A stretch of 64,000 nucleotides of DNA from Kocuria salsicia (GCF_007681555.1 NZ_VELE01000001.1:992001-1056000), one strand, 5' to 3'; shown: positions 34,952 to 44,077, counted from the stretch's first letter. The notes: generated from the letters alone by a model not told the origin. Translations and numbers: made by a program.

Positions 34952-34977
34952 GCGTCCTCCCATGACGAGGTCGAGAA

Positions 34978-34996
34978 TAAGTGGCCTTGTCATTTA
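34978..34996. promoter_or_regulatory. Candidate TetR operator
   Basis: Imperfect 19-base dyad, TAAGTG and CATTTA around seven bases, just upstream of the TetR start. Fits autoregulation; not tested. Confidence 0.4.
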
Positions 34997-35050
34997 ACGC
35001 GTCCGACCGGATCGTCGCGACAGCCCTAGGGGTGAGATCGGGCGGGAGGC

Positions 35051-36343
35051 TCACTGGCCGCTGACGGCCACCGCCTCCACCAGGAAGACCTGTCCCTCGC
35101 CCTCGATCGTGGCGGTGCCCGGTCCCTCCAGACAGATCAGGGACTGCCCGGCGGAGGCCCGCACGTTCCCCGGGACCACGGTGACCTCACCCTCCGTCAC
35201 CAGCACCATGCAGGTTCCCGCGAGCTCCCGGCGCACGGGGTTCCCGGGGGACACGCGCGCAGAGACGAGCGAGACCGCAGGATCCCACAGGGGGTAGCTC
35301 ACGGTGCCGCCGGGCTCCGCGCGCGGCTCCATCACTGCCACGGGCTCGGACGTCCTGGACATCACGCGCAGCAGCTCTGCCACGTCAACGTGCTTGGGGG
35401 TAAGCCCCGCGCGCAGCACGTTGTCGGAGCATCCCATGATCTCCACGGCCGTGCCGCTGAGGTAGGCGTGCACCTGCTGGGCCGGGGTGAACAGCGCCTG
35501 CCCCGGGGCAAGGTGCACCACATTCATGCACAGCGCCACCAGCAGCCCCCGGTCTCCCGGGTAGTGGTGGGCCAGCAGCCGGATCAGGGCGACGGCGCGC
35601 TGCACCGGGTCCATCTCCGGGGAGAGGGCACGGGGTGCGGCGCCTGTGCTCTCCGCCTCCGGGCCGGTGGACGGGGCGGAGTGCACCGACGGCCCAGACG
35701 TCGCGGAGGCCTCAGACTGTGAACCGGGGCCGGACTGCCCCGCAGCGGCGGACTCCGCCTTGTCGGGCTCTGAGGTCCGTGAGGCCGCGGCGACGCTCGC
35801 GCGGACGGCCGCTGCGGCGTCGTCGTCCGGCAGTTCGAGGACGTGCTGCACGGGGCACGGCGTCTGCACCGCGAGCTCGAGCCAGGCCAGGTCGAGGTGC
35901 TCGGCCAGCCGCGCGAGGCGGGCGCGGTCCTGCTGGCCCACGAGCAGCCACATCTCGGACAGTGCCACCACGGTCTCGGGCTTGGCCCGGTCGTCCTTGT
36001 AGTTGCGGTGGGGCGCGTCGAGCGGGACCCCGGCCGCGTTCTCGCGCGCGAAGCCCTCCTGCGCCTGCTCGGTGGAGGGGTGGACCTGGATGGACAGGGG
36101 CGCGGCGATGGCGAGGATCTTGAGCAGGAACGGCAGGTGCGGGAGCACCTCGTGCAACCCGCGGCGAGCGCCCTGCACCTCCACGTGGGACGGCGCGCTC
36201 GGGTGGGCCCCCATCCACATCTCGGCCTCCGGGTCCGCGGTGGGTGCGGGGCGACCCTGCATGGTCGCGAGCACCGAGCAGGACCCCCAGGCGTAGTGCT
36301 GGATCGGGTTGCTCATCCTCAGGAACTCGGCCATGTCGCACAT
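35051..36343 (-). CDS. manA: Mannose-6-phosphate isomerase, class I
   Basis: 430 residues. Family features: IQHYAWGS near the start, EMWMGAHPSAPS, PLSIQVHPSTEQAQEGFARE (zinc ligands), YKDDRAKPETVVAL, and the C-terminal ALFTPAQQVHAYLSGTAVEIMGCSDNVLRAGLTPKHVDV. It interconverts fructose-6-phosphate and mannose-6-phosphate. An insert of about 65 Ser/Ala/Gly/Glu-rich residues (about 205-270) interrupts the helical domain and looks disordered. No ribosome site at the ATG. Divergent from manB with 107 bases between the start codons. Confidence 0.93.
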   Translation of the reverse strand: MCDMAEFLRMSNPIQHYAWGSCSVLATMQGRPAPTADPEAEMWMGAHPSAPSHVEVQGARRGLHEVLPHLPFLLKILAIAAPLSIQVHPSTEQAQEGFARENAAGVPLDAPHRNYKDDRAKPETVVALSEMWLLVGQQDRARLARLAEHLDLAWLELAVQTPCPVQHVLELPDDDAAAAVRASVAAASRTSEPDKAESAAAGQSGPGSQSEASATSGPSVHSAPSTGPEAESTGAAPRALSPEMDPVQRAVALIRLLAHHYPGDRGLLVALCMNVVHLAPGQALFTPAQQVHAYLSGTAVEIMGCSDNVLRAGLTPKHVDVAELLRVMSRTSEPVAVMEPRAEPGGTVSYPLWDPAVSLVSARVSPGNPVRRELAGTCMVLVTEGEVTVVPGNVRASAGQSLICLEGPGTATIEGEGQVFLVEAVAVSGQ

Positions 36344-36437
36344 GTAACCACAGCGCCCGGGGAAAAACCGTGCGGTGCGCGGCACAGGGACGCAAGTGGG
36401 GACGCCCCGCCTGAGGAGCGCGTGGGGGCGCCTCCCG

Positions 36438-36443
36438 TAGAAT
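36438..36443 (+). promoter_or_regulatory. -10 hexamer of manB (leaderless)
   Basis: TAGAAT followed by seven bases and the GTG start, with no room for a ribosome site. Confidence 0.6.
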
Positions 36444-36450
36444 CCGAACG

Positions 36451-37860
36451 GTGACCACAGATCTTTCATCATCATTCAAGGCCTACGACGTCCGCGGCAT
36501 CGTGGGTGAGAGCATCACCGCCGAGAGTGTGCGTGCCACCGGTGCGGCGTTCGTGGACGTCCTGGGCCTCGCGGGCTCGGGCGTGGTGGTCGGCGGGGAC
36601 ATGCGCCCCTCCTCCCCGGAGTTCGTGGCGGCGTTTGCCGAGGGCGCCACGCGCCGCGGTGCGAACGTGACCGTGATCGGCAGCATCTCCACGGACGAGC
36701 TGTACTTCGCCTGCGGCACGCTGGACTGCGCCGGTGCCACGTTCACCGCGAGCCACAACCCCGCCGCGTACAACGGCATCAAGATGGCCAAGGCCGGTGC
36801 CGTTCCCGTGTCCTCGGACACCGGGCTGTACGAAATCCGTGACACCGCCCAGGGCTACCTGGACTCCGGCGAGATCCCCGCCGCGGAGCACCAGGGCACC
36901 GCGTCCGAGCGGGACGTGCTCGGCGACTACGCCCGCTACCTGCGATCCCTCGTGGACCTCAGCGGCATCCGTCCGCTGAAGGTCGTGGTGGACGCCGGCA
37001 ACGGGATGGCTGGCCTGACCACCCCCGCAGTGCTCGGCGACACCTTGCTCCCGGCGCTGCCCCTGGAGATCGAGCCCCTGTACTTCGAGCTGGACGGCAC
37101 GTTCCCCAACCACCCGGCCAACCCCCTTGAGCCCGCCAACCTGGTGGACCTGCAGAACGCGGTCCGCGAGCACGGGGCGGACATCGGACTCGCATTCGAC
37201 GGGGACGCAGACCGCTGCTTCGTGGTGGACCAGAACGGGGATCCGGTCTCGCCCTCCGCGGTCGCGGCGATCGTCGCCGAGCGAGAGATCGCCCGCGCCC
37301 AGGCCGGGGGCGAGGAGCACCCCGTGGTGATCCACAACCTCATCACCTCCAAGGCGGTTCCCGAGCTAATCGAGGCCAACGGCGGACGGGCAGTACGCAC
37401 CCGCGTGGGGCACTCCTTCATCAAGGCCGTCATGGCCGCCGAGCACGCCGTGTTCGGGGGGGAGCACTCCGCGCACTACTACTTCAAGGACTTCTTCAAC
37501 GCGGACACCGGAATGCTCGCGGCCATGCACGTCCTCGCCGCCCTCGGCGAGCAGGACGCGCCACTGAGCGAGCTCATGGACCGCTACGACCCGTACACTG
37601 CCTCCGGAGAGATCAACTCGGAGATCGAGGACAAGGCCGCCGCGGTGGACCGCGTGCGCGCGCACTTCGCCGCCGAGGACCCCGCCGTGACGGTCGAGGA
37701 CATGGACGGCACCACGTTCACCCACCCCGAGCAGGGCTGGTGGTTCAACCTGCGTCCCTCCAACACGGAGCCGTTCCTGCGCCTGAACGTCGAGGCCCCA
37801 GACGCCGCCGCCATGGAGACCGTGCGGGACACCGTCCTGCGCATTGTGCGCGAGGGCTGA
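36451..37860 (+). CDS. manB: Phosphomannomutase/phosphoglucomutase
   Basis: 469 residues, GTG start. Alpha-D-phosphohexomutase motifs in order: KAYDVRGIVG, TASHNPAAYNGIK (phospho-Ser), FDGDADRCFVVD (metal), GGEHSAHYYFKDFF (sugar binding) and RPSNTEPFLRLNVE (phosphate binding). Converts mannose-6-phosphate to mannose-1-phosphate, and maybe glucose-6-phosphate, for GDP-mannose and cell-envelope glycans. Pairs functionally with the divergent manA. Transcription probably starts at the GTG itself. Ends in a strong two-way terminator. Confidence 0.95.
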   Translation: MTTDLSSSFKAYDVRGIVGESITAESVRATGAAFVDVLGLAGSGVVVGGDMRPSSPEFVAAFAEGATRRGANVTVIGSISTDELYFACGTLDCAGATFTASHNPAAYNGIKMAKAGAVPVSSDTGLYEIRDTAQGYLDSGEIPAAEHQGTASERDVLGDYARYLRSLVDLSGIRPLKVVVDAGNGMAGLTTPAVLGDTLLPALPLEIEPLYFELDGTFPNHPANPLEPANLVDLQNAVREHGADIGLAFDGDADRCFVVDQNGDPVSPSAVAAIVAEREIARAQAGGEEHPVVIHNLITSKAVPELIEANGGRAVRTRVGHSFIKAVMAAEHAVFGGEHSAHYYFKDFFNADTGMLAAMHVLAALGEQDAPLSELMDRYDPYTASGEINSEIEDKAAAVDRVRAHFAAEDPAVTVEDMDGTTFTHPEQGWWFNLRPSNTEPFLRLNVEAPDAAAMETVRDTVLRIVREG

Positions 37861-37887
37861 GACCCGAGCAGACACCGCCCCGCGGGC

Positions 37888-37931
37888 ACGACGACGCCGC
37901 GCAACCAGATCTGGCTGCGCGGCGTCGTCGT
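37888..37931. terminator. Two-way hairpin between manB and hmp
   Basis: A perfect 16-bp stem (ACGACGACGCCGCGCA, 37888-37903, and complement, 37916-37931) with a 12-base loop that itself holds CCAGATCTGG. It serves convergent manB and hmp. Same GACGACGCC core as the hairpin at 44078. Confidence 0.8.
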
Positions 37932-37960
37932 ACGGAACCGGTGACAGGGCCCCGGGAAAC

Positions 37961-39148
37961 TCAGGCGTTCGCGGTGCGCGCCTCGTCGTGGAGCATCCAC
38001 AGGTCCGGGCCGAAGATCTCGTAGTGGATCGAGCGGCCGGGGACCCCGCCGGCGACCAGCTGCGAGCGCACGGACTGCATGAAGGCCAGGGGCCCGCACA
38101 TGAAGACCTCTGCGCCCTCGGGGATCTCCACCTGGGAGACGTCCATGTGGCCCTCGAAGTCCCCCTCGCCCGGGGCGGCGAGCCATGAGACGAGCTTCGC
38201 GTTGGGCATGCGGGAGACGTAGTCGCGCACGAGCTCGCGGCCGGGCCACGCAGCCTCGGAGCGGTCCGCGTGCAGCACGAGCACCTCGCGCTCGGGGTCC
38301 TCCCGCGCGAGCTGGTCCAGGAACGCCACCACCGGGGTGATGCCGATGCCCGCAGAGACGAGCACGAGCGGGCCGTGGAAGTCCGGGTCCAGGGTCACGT
38401 CCCCGTAGGGGTTGGAGATCTCCAGGACGTCACCCACCGCGATGTTCTCGTGCAGGATGGGCGAGACCTCCCCCTCGGGATCCTCGCGCACCACGATCCG
38501 CCGGTGGCCGGGGTCGCTCGGCACCAGGGTGAACTGGCGGGGCTGGCGCAGGCCGTCCATCACGACCACCTGGATGGAGATGTACTGGCCTGCCACAGAG
38601 GGCGTCATGGGGGTGTCGTCCGCGGGCTCGAACTCGAAGGCCACCACGCCCTCGGCCACCGGTTCCTTCGAGATCAGGCGGAAGGGCGCGAACATGACGT
38701 CGTTGGCCTGCTGGGAGTAGAGCCCCTTCTCGATCTTGATGAGGGCGTCCGCCATGAGCCAGTAGACCTCGTCCCACGCGGCCACCACCTCGGGCGTCGC
38801 CGCGTCCCCCAGGTCCGCGGCGATCGCGCCGAACAGGTGCTCGTGCACGGTGGGGTACTCCTCGGGCAGCAGGCCCAGGGAGGCGTGCTTGTGGGCCACG
38901 CGGGAGAGCACCTCGTCCGGGTACGAGTCCGGGTGGTTGAGCAGGTGGGACGCGAACATCGCGATGGACCCGGCAAGCGCCTGTGGCTGCGTGCCGTTCT
39001 TCTGGTTCGCTCGGCTGAACATCCCGTCCAGCAGGTCCGGGCGGGCCTCGAACATCGACTTGTAGAACACGGGCGTGATGTTTGGGATGCGTTCGGCGAT
39101 GATGCCGATGGTCGCTTCTACGACCGGGCGGGACTTCTCGGACAGCAT
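37961..39148 (-). CDS. hmp: Flavohemoglobin, nitric oxide dioxygenase
   Basis: 395 residues from the ATG after GAGAGGAAGCC. Globin domain (1-140): MLSEKSRPVVEATIG start, ITPVFYKSMF (distal pocket), heme His in HKHASLGL. FAD domain: RQFTLVP (Arg and an aromatic at the flavin site, usually RxYS). NAD domain: GIGITPVV and EVFMCGPLAF. It turns NO plus O2 into nitrate using NADPH/NADH. It lies 56 bases downstream of nsrR, with an NsrR-type box between, so NO induces it by relieving repression. Confidence 0.96.
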   Translation of the reverse strand: MLSEKSRPVVEATIGIIAERIPNITPVFYKSMFEARPDLLDGMFSRANQKNGTQPQALAGSIAMFASHLLNHPDSYPDEVLSRVAHKHASLGLLPEEYPTVHEHLFGAIAADLGDAATPEVVAAWDEVYWLMADALIKIEKGLYSQQANDVMFAPFRLISKEPVAEGVVAFEFEPADDTPMTPSVAGQYISIQVVVMDGLRQPRQFTLVPSDPGHRRIVVREDPEGEVSPILHENIAVGDVLEISNPYGDVTLDPDFHGPLVLVSAGIGITPVVAFLDQLAREDPEREVLVLHADRSEAAWPGRELVRDYVSRMPNAKLVSWLAAPGEGDFEGHMDVSQVEIPEGAEVFMCGPLAFMQSVRSQLVAGGVPGRSIHYEIFGPDLWMLHDEARTANA

Positions 39149-39188
39149 GGTGGCTTCCTCTCGTCGACATGTGACGGAAGCCAATTTA

Positions 39189-39201
39189 GCATTCAAGATG
39201 C
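39189..39201. promoter_or_regulatory. NsrR-type operator of hmp
   Basis: GCAT-N5-ATGC perfect dyad, with flanking AAGT and AATT making a 24-base site (39183-39206). The core spacing equals that of the NsrR consensus. A -10-like TAAATT directly follows it on the minus strand, so binding would block the promoter. The site overlaps the nsrR stop codon. Confidence 0.7.
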
Positions 39202-39204
39202 CAC

Positions 39205-39687
39205 TTAGATAGCCGAGGTGGGCGTCCCCGAATCCGGCTGCTCGGGGGGTCGCAGACCCAGCTGCACGGCGATCGGACCCACCTGCCGCGGATTGACGAG
39301 CTCCGCGATGCTCACCGTGTCCAGTTCCCCGTAGAACGCCTCGCGCGCGCCGGCCAGGGCCCTGCGCAGGCGGCAGCCGTGGTTCAGGGGGCAGGCGGTC
39401 TCGTCCGCCTCGCACTCCACGATGGCGGTGTCCGCCTCGAGCACCCGCAGCACTTGACCCACGCGGGCCTCACGCCCCTCGTCCGTGAGCATCACCCCGC
39501 CGGAGCGCCCGCGCTGGGAGCACAGCAGGCCCATGCCGCGCAGCCTGGCCACGGTCTTGGCCACGTGGTTGTAGGGGGCACCCACGCCGTCGGCGATCCG
39601 CTGGGTGGACAGCATCGTCTCCGGTGCCAGCCCCCCCATGAGCAGCAGCACACGCAGCGCGATGTCCGAAAATGCCGTCAGCCGCAC
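39205..39687 (-). CDS. nsrR: Rrf2-family nitric oxide sensor NsrR
   Basis: 160 residues from a GTG after AAGGGAC. The N-terminus MRLTAFSD puts Asp at position 8, and cysteines lie at 92, 99 and 105 (CEADETACPLNHGC), the Asp8/three-Cys ligand set of the Streptomyces NsrR [4Fe-4S] cluster. Winged helix with MLSTQRIADGVGAPYNHVAKTVARL and the wing GLLCSQRGRSGGVML. NO destroys the cluster and frees the operator. The downstream gene is hmp. Confidence 0.95.
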   Translation of the reverse strand: MRLTAFSDIALRVLLLMGGLAPETMLSTQRIADGVGAPYNHVAKTVARLRGMGLLCSQRGRSGGVMLTDEGREARVGQVLRVLEADTAIVECEADETACPLNHGCRLRRALAGAREAFYGELDTVSIAELVNPRQVGPIAVQLGLRPPEQPDSGTPTSAI

Positions 39688-39730
39688 ACTTGTCCCTTCT
39701 TCGCGGGCCGCCCTCTTCCACGCATGACGA

Positions 39731-39759
39731 CGCCGCGCGGCCCATTTGGCCGCGCGGCG
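39731..39759 (-). terminator. Hairpin after pckG
   Basis: Perfect 12-bp stem (CGCCGCGCGGCC and complement) with loop CATTT, 62 bases past the pckG stop and 44 bases upstream of nsrR. Its edge is the GACGACGCC motif. Confidence 0.7.
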
Positions 39760-39820
39760 CGATCATATCCCGGTCACCGGGCGGTGTCTCGCCCCGCAAG
39801 TTCCCGCCCGGTGCCCGCGG

Positions 39821-41686
39821 TCAGCTCTGGCGCAGCCGCTCCTCCAGACCGGCGCGCTGCTCGAGAATGACCTCGGGGACGTCCTTCAGGCGGGCGAACC
39901 ACTCGTCGATCCCGGGCAGCTCGTTCAACCACTCGTCACGGTCCACCCGCAGGGCGGCGTCCAGCTCCTCGTCCGAGATCTCCAGACCGGCGAGATCCAG
40001 GTCCTCCTTGGCGGGAAGGATGCCGACGGGTGTCTCGTGCCCATCGGCGGTGCCCTTGAGCCGCTCCACGATCCACTTGACCACGCGGGAGTTCTCGCCG
40101 AAGCCCGGCCACGCGAAGCCGCCGTCCGCAGTGCGGCGGAACCAGTTCACGTAGTAGATCCGCGGCATGTTCTCCTCGCCCATGCGGGCACCGGTGTCCA
40201 GCCAGTGCTCGAGGTAGTCGTTCGCGTTGTAGCCGATGAACGGGAGCATGGCCATGGGGTCGCGGCGCACCACACCCACCGCGCCCTTCGCGGCGGCGGT
40301 GGTCTCGGAGGATAGCGTGGCGCCCTGGAACACCCCGTGCTCCCAGCCGAAGGACTCGGAGACCAGCGGCACGGTGGTCTTGCGGCGGCCACCGAAGATG
40401 ATGGCCGACAGCGGCACGCCCTCGGGGTCGTCGTACTCCGGCGCCAGAATCTCCACCTGCTTGATGGGGGTGCAGAAACGGGAGTTGGGGTGCGCGGCGG
40501 GACGCCCGGACTCGGGCGTCCAGTCCCGGCCCTTCCAGTCGGTGAGGTGCTCGGGGACGTCGTCCGTCATGCCCTCCCACCACACGCCACCGTCGTCGGT
40601 CAGCGCCACGTTCGTGAAGATGGTGTTGCCGCGGGCGATCGCGTGCATCGCGTTCGGGTTGGTGGACCAGCCGGTGCCGGGGGCCACGCCGAAGAGGCCG
40701 GCCTCCGGATTGACCACCCGCGGGGTGCGGTCCTTGCCGAAGCGGATCCAGGCGATGTCGTCGCCCACCATCTCGGCCTTCCACCCGGGCACCGTGGGCT
40801 CGAGCATCGCGAAGTTGGTCTTGCCGCACGCGGAGGGGAACGCCGCCGCGATGAAGCGCGAGTCGCCCTCGGGGTCCGTGACCTTCAGGATCAGCATGTG
40901 CTCGGCCAGCCAGCCCTCGTCGTGGGCGATCGCGGAGGCGATGCGCAGCGCGTAGCACTTCTTGCCCAGCAGCGCGTTGCCGCCGTAGCCGGAGCCGAAG
41001 GACCAGATGGCGCGGTCCTCGGGGAACTGGACGATGTACTTGGCCGGGTTGCACGGCCAGGGGACGTCCTCCTCGCCGGGCTGCAGCGGCGCCCCCAGCG
41101 AGTGGACGCACTCCACGAACGGGGCCTTGTCCTGGGACATCTTCTCGAGCACCGGCGTGCCGATGGTGGCCATGATGCGCATGGAGCACACCACGTACGG
41201 GGAGTCTGTGATCTCCACGCCGTACTGCGGCTTGGCGGCGTCCAGGGAGCCCATCACGAACGGGATCACGTACATGGTGCGCCCGTGCATGGCACCGGAG
41301 AAACGCTTCTCGAGCGTCTCCTTCATGACGCGCGGGTCCTCCCAGTTGTTGGTGGGACCCGCGCCCTTCTCCGTCTTGGTGCAGATGAAAGTGCGCTCCT
41401 CCACGCGGGCGACGTCCTCAGGGTCCGAGAACGCGGCGAAGGAGTTGGGGAACTTCTCCTGGGACAGCCGCACCAGGGTGCCCGCCTCGACCATCTGGTC
41501 CGTCAGCTGCGTCCACTCGGCCTCGGATCCGTCCGCCCAGTGGATGCGCTCCGGCTGCGCCAGTTCGGCGATCTCCCGCACCCAGTCCGTCAGGGCCCGG
41601 TAGTCGGTGGGGGGATTCTCAAGCGAGTCCCGCACCTCGCTGCTGAGCTCGGTGGTCCCGGTGGTTGCCGTGGTGTTGTCAGCCAT
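39821..41686 (-). CDS. pckG: Phosphoenolpyruvate carboxykinase (GTP)
   Basis: 621 residues; ATG at 41686 is eight bases after GAGGAG, while the ATG two codons upstream is too close to it. GTP-PEPCK motifs: [18 protein letters not shown] (kinase-1 loop with reactive Cys), [29 protein letters not shown] region, and [14 protein letters not shown] (substrate Arg). Forms phosphoenolpyruvate from oxaloacetate for gluconeogenesis. Monocistronic, ended by the 39731 hairpin. Confidence 0.97.
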   Translation of the reverse strand: MADNTTATTGTTELSSEVRDSLENPPTDYRALTDWVREIAELAQPERIHWADGSEAEWTQLTDQMVEAGTLVRLSQEKFPNSFAAFSDPEDVARVEERTFICTKTEKGAGPTNNWEDPRVMKETLEKRFSGAMHGRTMYVIPFVMGSLDAAKPQYGVEITDSPYVVCSMRIMATIGTPVLEKMSQDKAPFVECVHSLGAPLQPGEEDVPWPCNPAKYIVQFPEDRAIWSFGSGYGGNALLGKKCYALRIASAIAHDEGWLAEHMLILKVTDPEGDSRFIAAAFPSACGKTNFAMLEPTVPGWKAEMVGDDIAWIRFGKDRTPRVVNPEAGLFGVAPGTGWSTNPNAMHAIARGNTIFTNVALTDDGGVWWEGMTDDVPEHLTDWKGRDWTPESGRPAAHPNSRFCTPIKQVEILAPEYDDPEGVPLSAIIFGGRRKTTVPLVSESFGWEHGVFQGATLSSETTAAAKGAVGVVRRDPMAMLPFIGYNANDYLEHWLDTGARMGEENMPRIYYVNWFRRTADGGFAWPGFGENSRVVKWIVERLKGTADGHETPVGILPAKEDLDLAGLEISDEELDAALRVDRDEWLNELPGIDEWFARLKDVPEVILEQRAGLEERLRQS

Positions 41687-41890
41687 TGACATGTCTCCTC
41701 GTTGAGGCCGTCGTGCATTCCGCGTCCCGGAGGATCCGATGGGTCCGTGTACCGCCCCACGCCACTGTGGAGGGGCCCCGCACACCGGTCCGCCGGGGTT
41801 GCGCGTGGGTGTGGCTGGAGTCTATCGCGACCGGGCCCACGCCAACTGAGAGTTACACCACACCGGGCACGTTCTACACCCTCCAGCGAT

Positions 41891-41919
41891 TTGTCGCCGG
41901 GGACGCACAGGTGTAAGTT
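41891..41919 (+). promoter_or_regulatory. Promoter of tRNA-Arg
   Basis: TTGTCG, 17-base spacer, TAAGTT; start near 41,926, about 30 bases before the tRNA. Confidence 0.6.
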
Positions 41920-41956
41920 GTTACCCGTTGCAACGGCCACGGCCACCGCAGCAGGG

Positions 41957-42029
41957 GCGCCTGTAGCTCAACGGATAGAGCATCTGACTACGGATCAGAA
42001 GGTTGTAGGTTCGAATCCTATCGGGCGCA
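41957..42029 (+). tRNA. tRNA-Arg (anticodon ACG)
   Basis: Cloverleaf of 73 bases: acceptor GCGCCTG/CGGGCGC, anticodon stem TCTGA/TCAGA with loop CTACGGA, T-arm GTAGG-TTCGAAT-CCTAT, discriminator A. CCA is not encoded. ACG is modified to ICG by TadA, whose gene is also in the window. Confidence 0.97.
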
Positions 42030-42037
42030 CCGCATGA

Positions 42038-42066
42038 GGACCCCGCATCCACCGGATGCGGGGTCC
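42038..42066 (+). terminator. Terminator of tRNA-Arg
   Basis: Perfect 13-bp stem (GGACCCCGCATCC and complement) with a 3-base loop, then TTCGTC. Confidence 0.85.
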
Positions 42067-42117
42067 TTCGTCTGTGACCGGTCCCCACCGGCCGCTCCAC
42101 GAGGATCGAGGCACCCC

Positions 42118-43245
42118 CTGACTTCCCCCGGCACCGCCCGCTCCCCCCGCGCCCGCAGGTTCGCCCTGGGCGCGGCCGCTCTCACACTGGTGCTCACCGG
42201 CTGCGCCATCCCCGGTTCCCCAGGTGCGCCCTCCAGTTCCTCGGGCACGACGGCGCCGTCCCCCACCTCCCCCACCTCCGGTTCCTCCGCGAGCGTCGGA
42301 GCCACCGGCCACGAGACCGCGGACGACGGGGCACCCGCTGGCGCCACGGCGTCGTCGGGGGACGAACCGCAGGACGCGTCCGAGCACGCCGCGGCAGGAA
42401 CGGCCCTGGCCGCCCTCGGCGAGCTGCCCGTGAAGGGCCGCGCGCCCAAGACCGGCTACTCACGCGACGAGTTCGGCCCGCGCTGGGCGGACACGGACCA
42501 CAACGGCTGCGACACCCGCAACGACATCCTGCGCCGGGACATGACCGGCATCGAGGTCACACCCGGCACGCGCGGCTGCAAGGTGCGCACCGGCACGCTG
42601 CTCAGCCCCTACTCGGGCGGCACCGTGGACTTCACCGCCGGGCAGGACACGAGCTCCGAGGTGCAGATCGACCACGTGGTCGCGCTGTCGGACGCGTGGC
42701 AGAAGGGCGCCCAGCAGCTCGACGCGGACCGGCGCACGGCGCTCGCGAACGACCCCCTCAACCTGCTGGCGGTGGACGGGCCCACCAACAACAAGAAGTC
42801 GGACGGGGACGCCGCCACGTGGCTGCCGCCCGCTACGAGTGAGCGGTGCGAGTACGTGGCCACGCAGATCGCCGTGAAGCGCAGCTACGACCTCTGGGTC
42901 ACGGACGGCGAGAAGAAGGCCATGGTGCGCGTGCTGGACACCTGCCCGGACCAGAAGGTCCCGGAGGCTCGCGCTGTGCCGGCGCCGGTGGACGAACCCG
43001 TCGCGGCCCCGCAGACGGAGGCCCCCGCGGCTGACCAAGAACCCGCCGCTCCCGTGCAGGAGCCTGTGGAGCAGGCACCCGCGGTCCCCGGGGCGAACGG
43101 CGGCGTGGCCGGCGGAGACGTGTACTACTCCCGCTGCGCCGAGGCCCGTGCCGCCGGTGCTGCGCCCCTCTACGCGGGCTCGCCGGGCTACCGCCCGGGT
43201 CTGGACGGCGACGGTGACGGCGTAGCCTGTGAGGCCAAGCACTGA
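42118..43245 (+). CDS. Secreted HNH nuclease lipoprotein with excalibur domain
   Basis: About 375 residues. Lipoprotein signal with basic region RSPRARR and lipobox LTGC, then a Ser/Thr linker. The nuclease part (about 120-285) has EVQIDHVVALSDAW and NLLAVDGPTNNKKSDGDAATWLPP, the HNH core of the GmrSD-C/DUF1524 group. After a Pro/Ala linker, the C-terminus is an excalibur domain ending GLDGDGDGVACE (Ca-binding DxDxDG). Start is uncertain: the only ATG (42034) lies at the foot of the tRNA terminator, so a CTG at 42118, six bases after GAGG and right before the signal peptide, is preferred. Likely an extracellular DNase for nutrient or competition use. Confidence 0.85.
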   Translation: MTSPGTARSPRARRFALGAAALTLVLTGCAIPGSPGAPSSSSGTTAPSPTSPTSGSSASVGATGHETADDGAPAGATASSGDEPQDASEHAAAGTALAALGELPVKGRAPKTGYSRDEFGPRWADTDHNGCDTRNDILRRDMTGIEVTPGTRGCKVRTGTLLSPYSGGTVDFTAGQDTSSEVQIDHVVALSDAWQKGAQQLDADRRTALANDPLNLLAVDGPTNNKKSDGDAATWLPPATSERCEYVATQIAVKRSYDLWVTDGEKKAMVRVLDTCPDQKVPEARAVPAPVDEPVAAPQTEAPAADQEPAAPVQEPVEQAPAVPGANGGVAGGDVYYSRCAEARAAGAAPLYAGSPGYRPGLDGDGDGVACEAKH

Positions 43246-43266
43246 CCCCGACCGGACGGATCACGC

Positions 43267-43539
43267 ATGAGGCCCTTCCACCGCACGCTCAGGACACTGT
43301 GGACCGCCGGCGGCATCCTGGTGGGACTCGCCGTGGTGCTGTGGGGCGCCGCGTTCCTCGGCATCGCCCTGCTGCCGGACGACGACGGGCTGGGCACAGC
43401 CTTCCTCGGCATCTACCTGATCCTGGCGGGCATGGTGCTGCTGGGTGCGTCGCTGGTGGTGCTGCTGCTGCGCCGCGCCCGTGAGTCACGGGACCAAGAC
43501 CCAGCCGCAGACCGGAAACCTCACACGCGCGGCGCGTAG
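43267..43539 (+). CDS. Small two-helix membrane protein
   Basis: 90 residues. Two hydrophobic helices (about 12-36 and 45-67) with DDDGLG between, and a basic tail. Follows the nuclease gene by 21 bases and may share its mRNA. Its last 19 bases overlap the sixA 3' end on the opposite strand. Function not recognised. Confidence 0.65.
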   Translation: MRPFHRTLRTLWTAGGILVGLAVVLWGAAFLGIALLPDDDGLGTAFLGIYLILAGMVLLGASLVVLLLRRARESRDQDPAADRKPHTRGA

Positions 43540-44042
43540 AACCGGGTGAGGCGGGCGTCCGCGCCGTCGAGCAGCGCCCAGTCCCCCGCGACCTCCAGCA
43601 CGGCGGTGCCCGCGGTGGGGAACCCGCTCGCGGCGTCCATCATGGCGTCCTGCTCCGAGTCCCGGGAGGCCAGCCGCAGCACGACGTCCAGCACACCCGG
43701 CATGTGCGCGACCACCAGCAGCGTGCGCACCGTCTCGGGAACGTGGTTCACGGCGGCGACGAGCTGCGCGTCCGTGGCGTTGTAGAGCCCCTCCCACAGC
43801 TGCGGGGTGGGCGCCTTCTCCCCCAGTTCGTGGCCCACCCACGTGACCGTCTGGCGCGTGCGCAGCGCCGGGGAGGTCAGGATCATGTCCGGAGCGGCGT
43901 TGCCCGCGAGCCACCGCCCCACGTCCGCGGCCTCGCGCGCGCCCCGCGGCGTCAGCGGCCGGTCGTGGTCGGGAACCCCCCGCGGGAAGTCAGCCTCACC
44001 GTGCCGCATGATCACCAGGTGCTTGAGGTCGTGGCGCGTCAT
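43521..44042 (-). CDS. SixA-type phosphohistidine phosphatase (histidine phosphatase family)
   Basis: 173 residues from the ATG at 44042; the frame is open further up without support. RHG motif LVIMRHGEADF, DRPLTPRGAREAADVG, ILTSPALRTRQT and second His in LLVVAHMPGVLD. E. coli SixA removes phosphate from a phosphohistidine; the target here is unknown. Lies between the small membrane gene (convergent) and a terminator. Confidence 0.9.
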   Translation of the reverse strand: MTRHDLKHLVIMRHGEADFPRGVPDHDRPLTPRGAREAADVGRWLAGNAAPDMILTSPALRTRQTVTWVGHELGEKAPTPQLWEGLYNATDAQLVAAVNHVPETVRTLLVVAHMPGVLDVVLRLASRDSEQDAMMDAASGFPTAGTAVLEVAGDWALLDGADARLTRFYAPRV

Positions 44043-44077
44043 GCGAGCCAGTCTGTCACGGGCAGCAGAGCCCGGGA

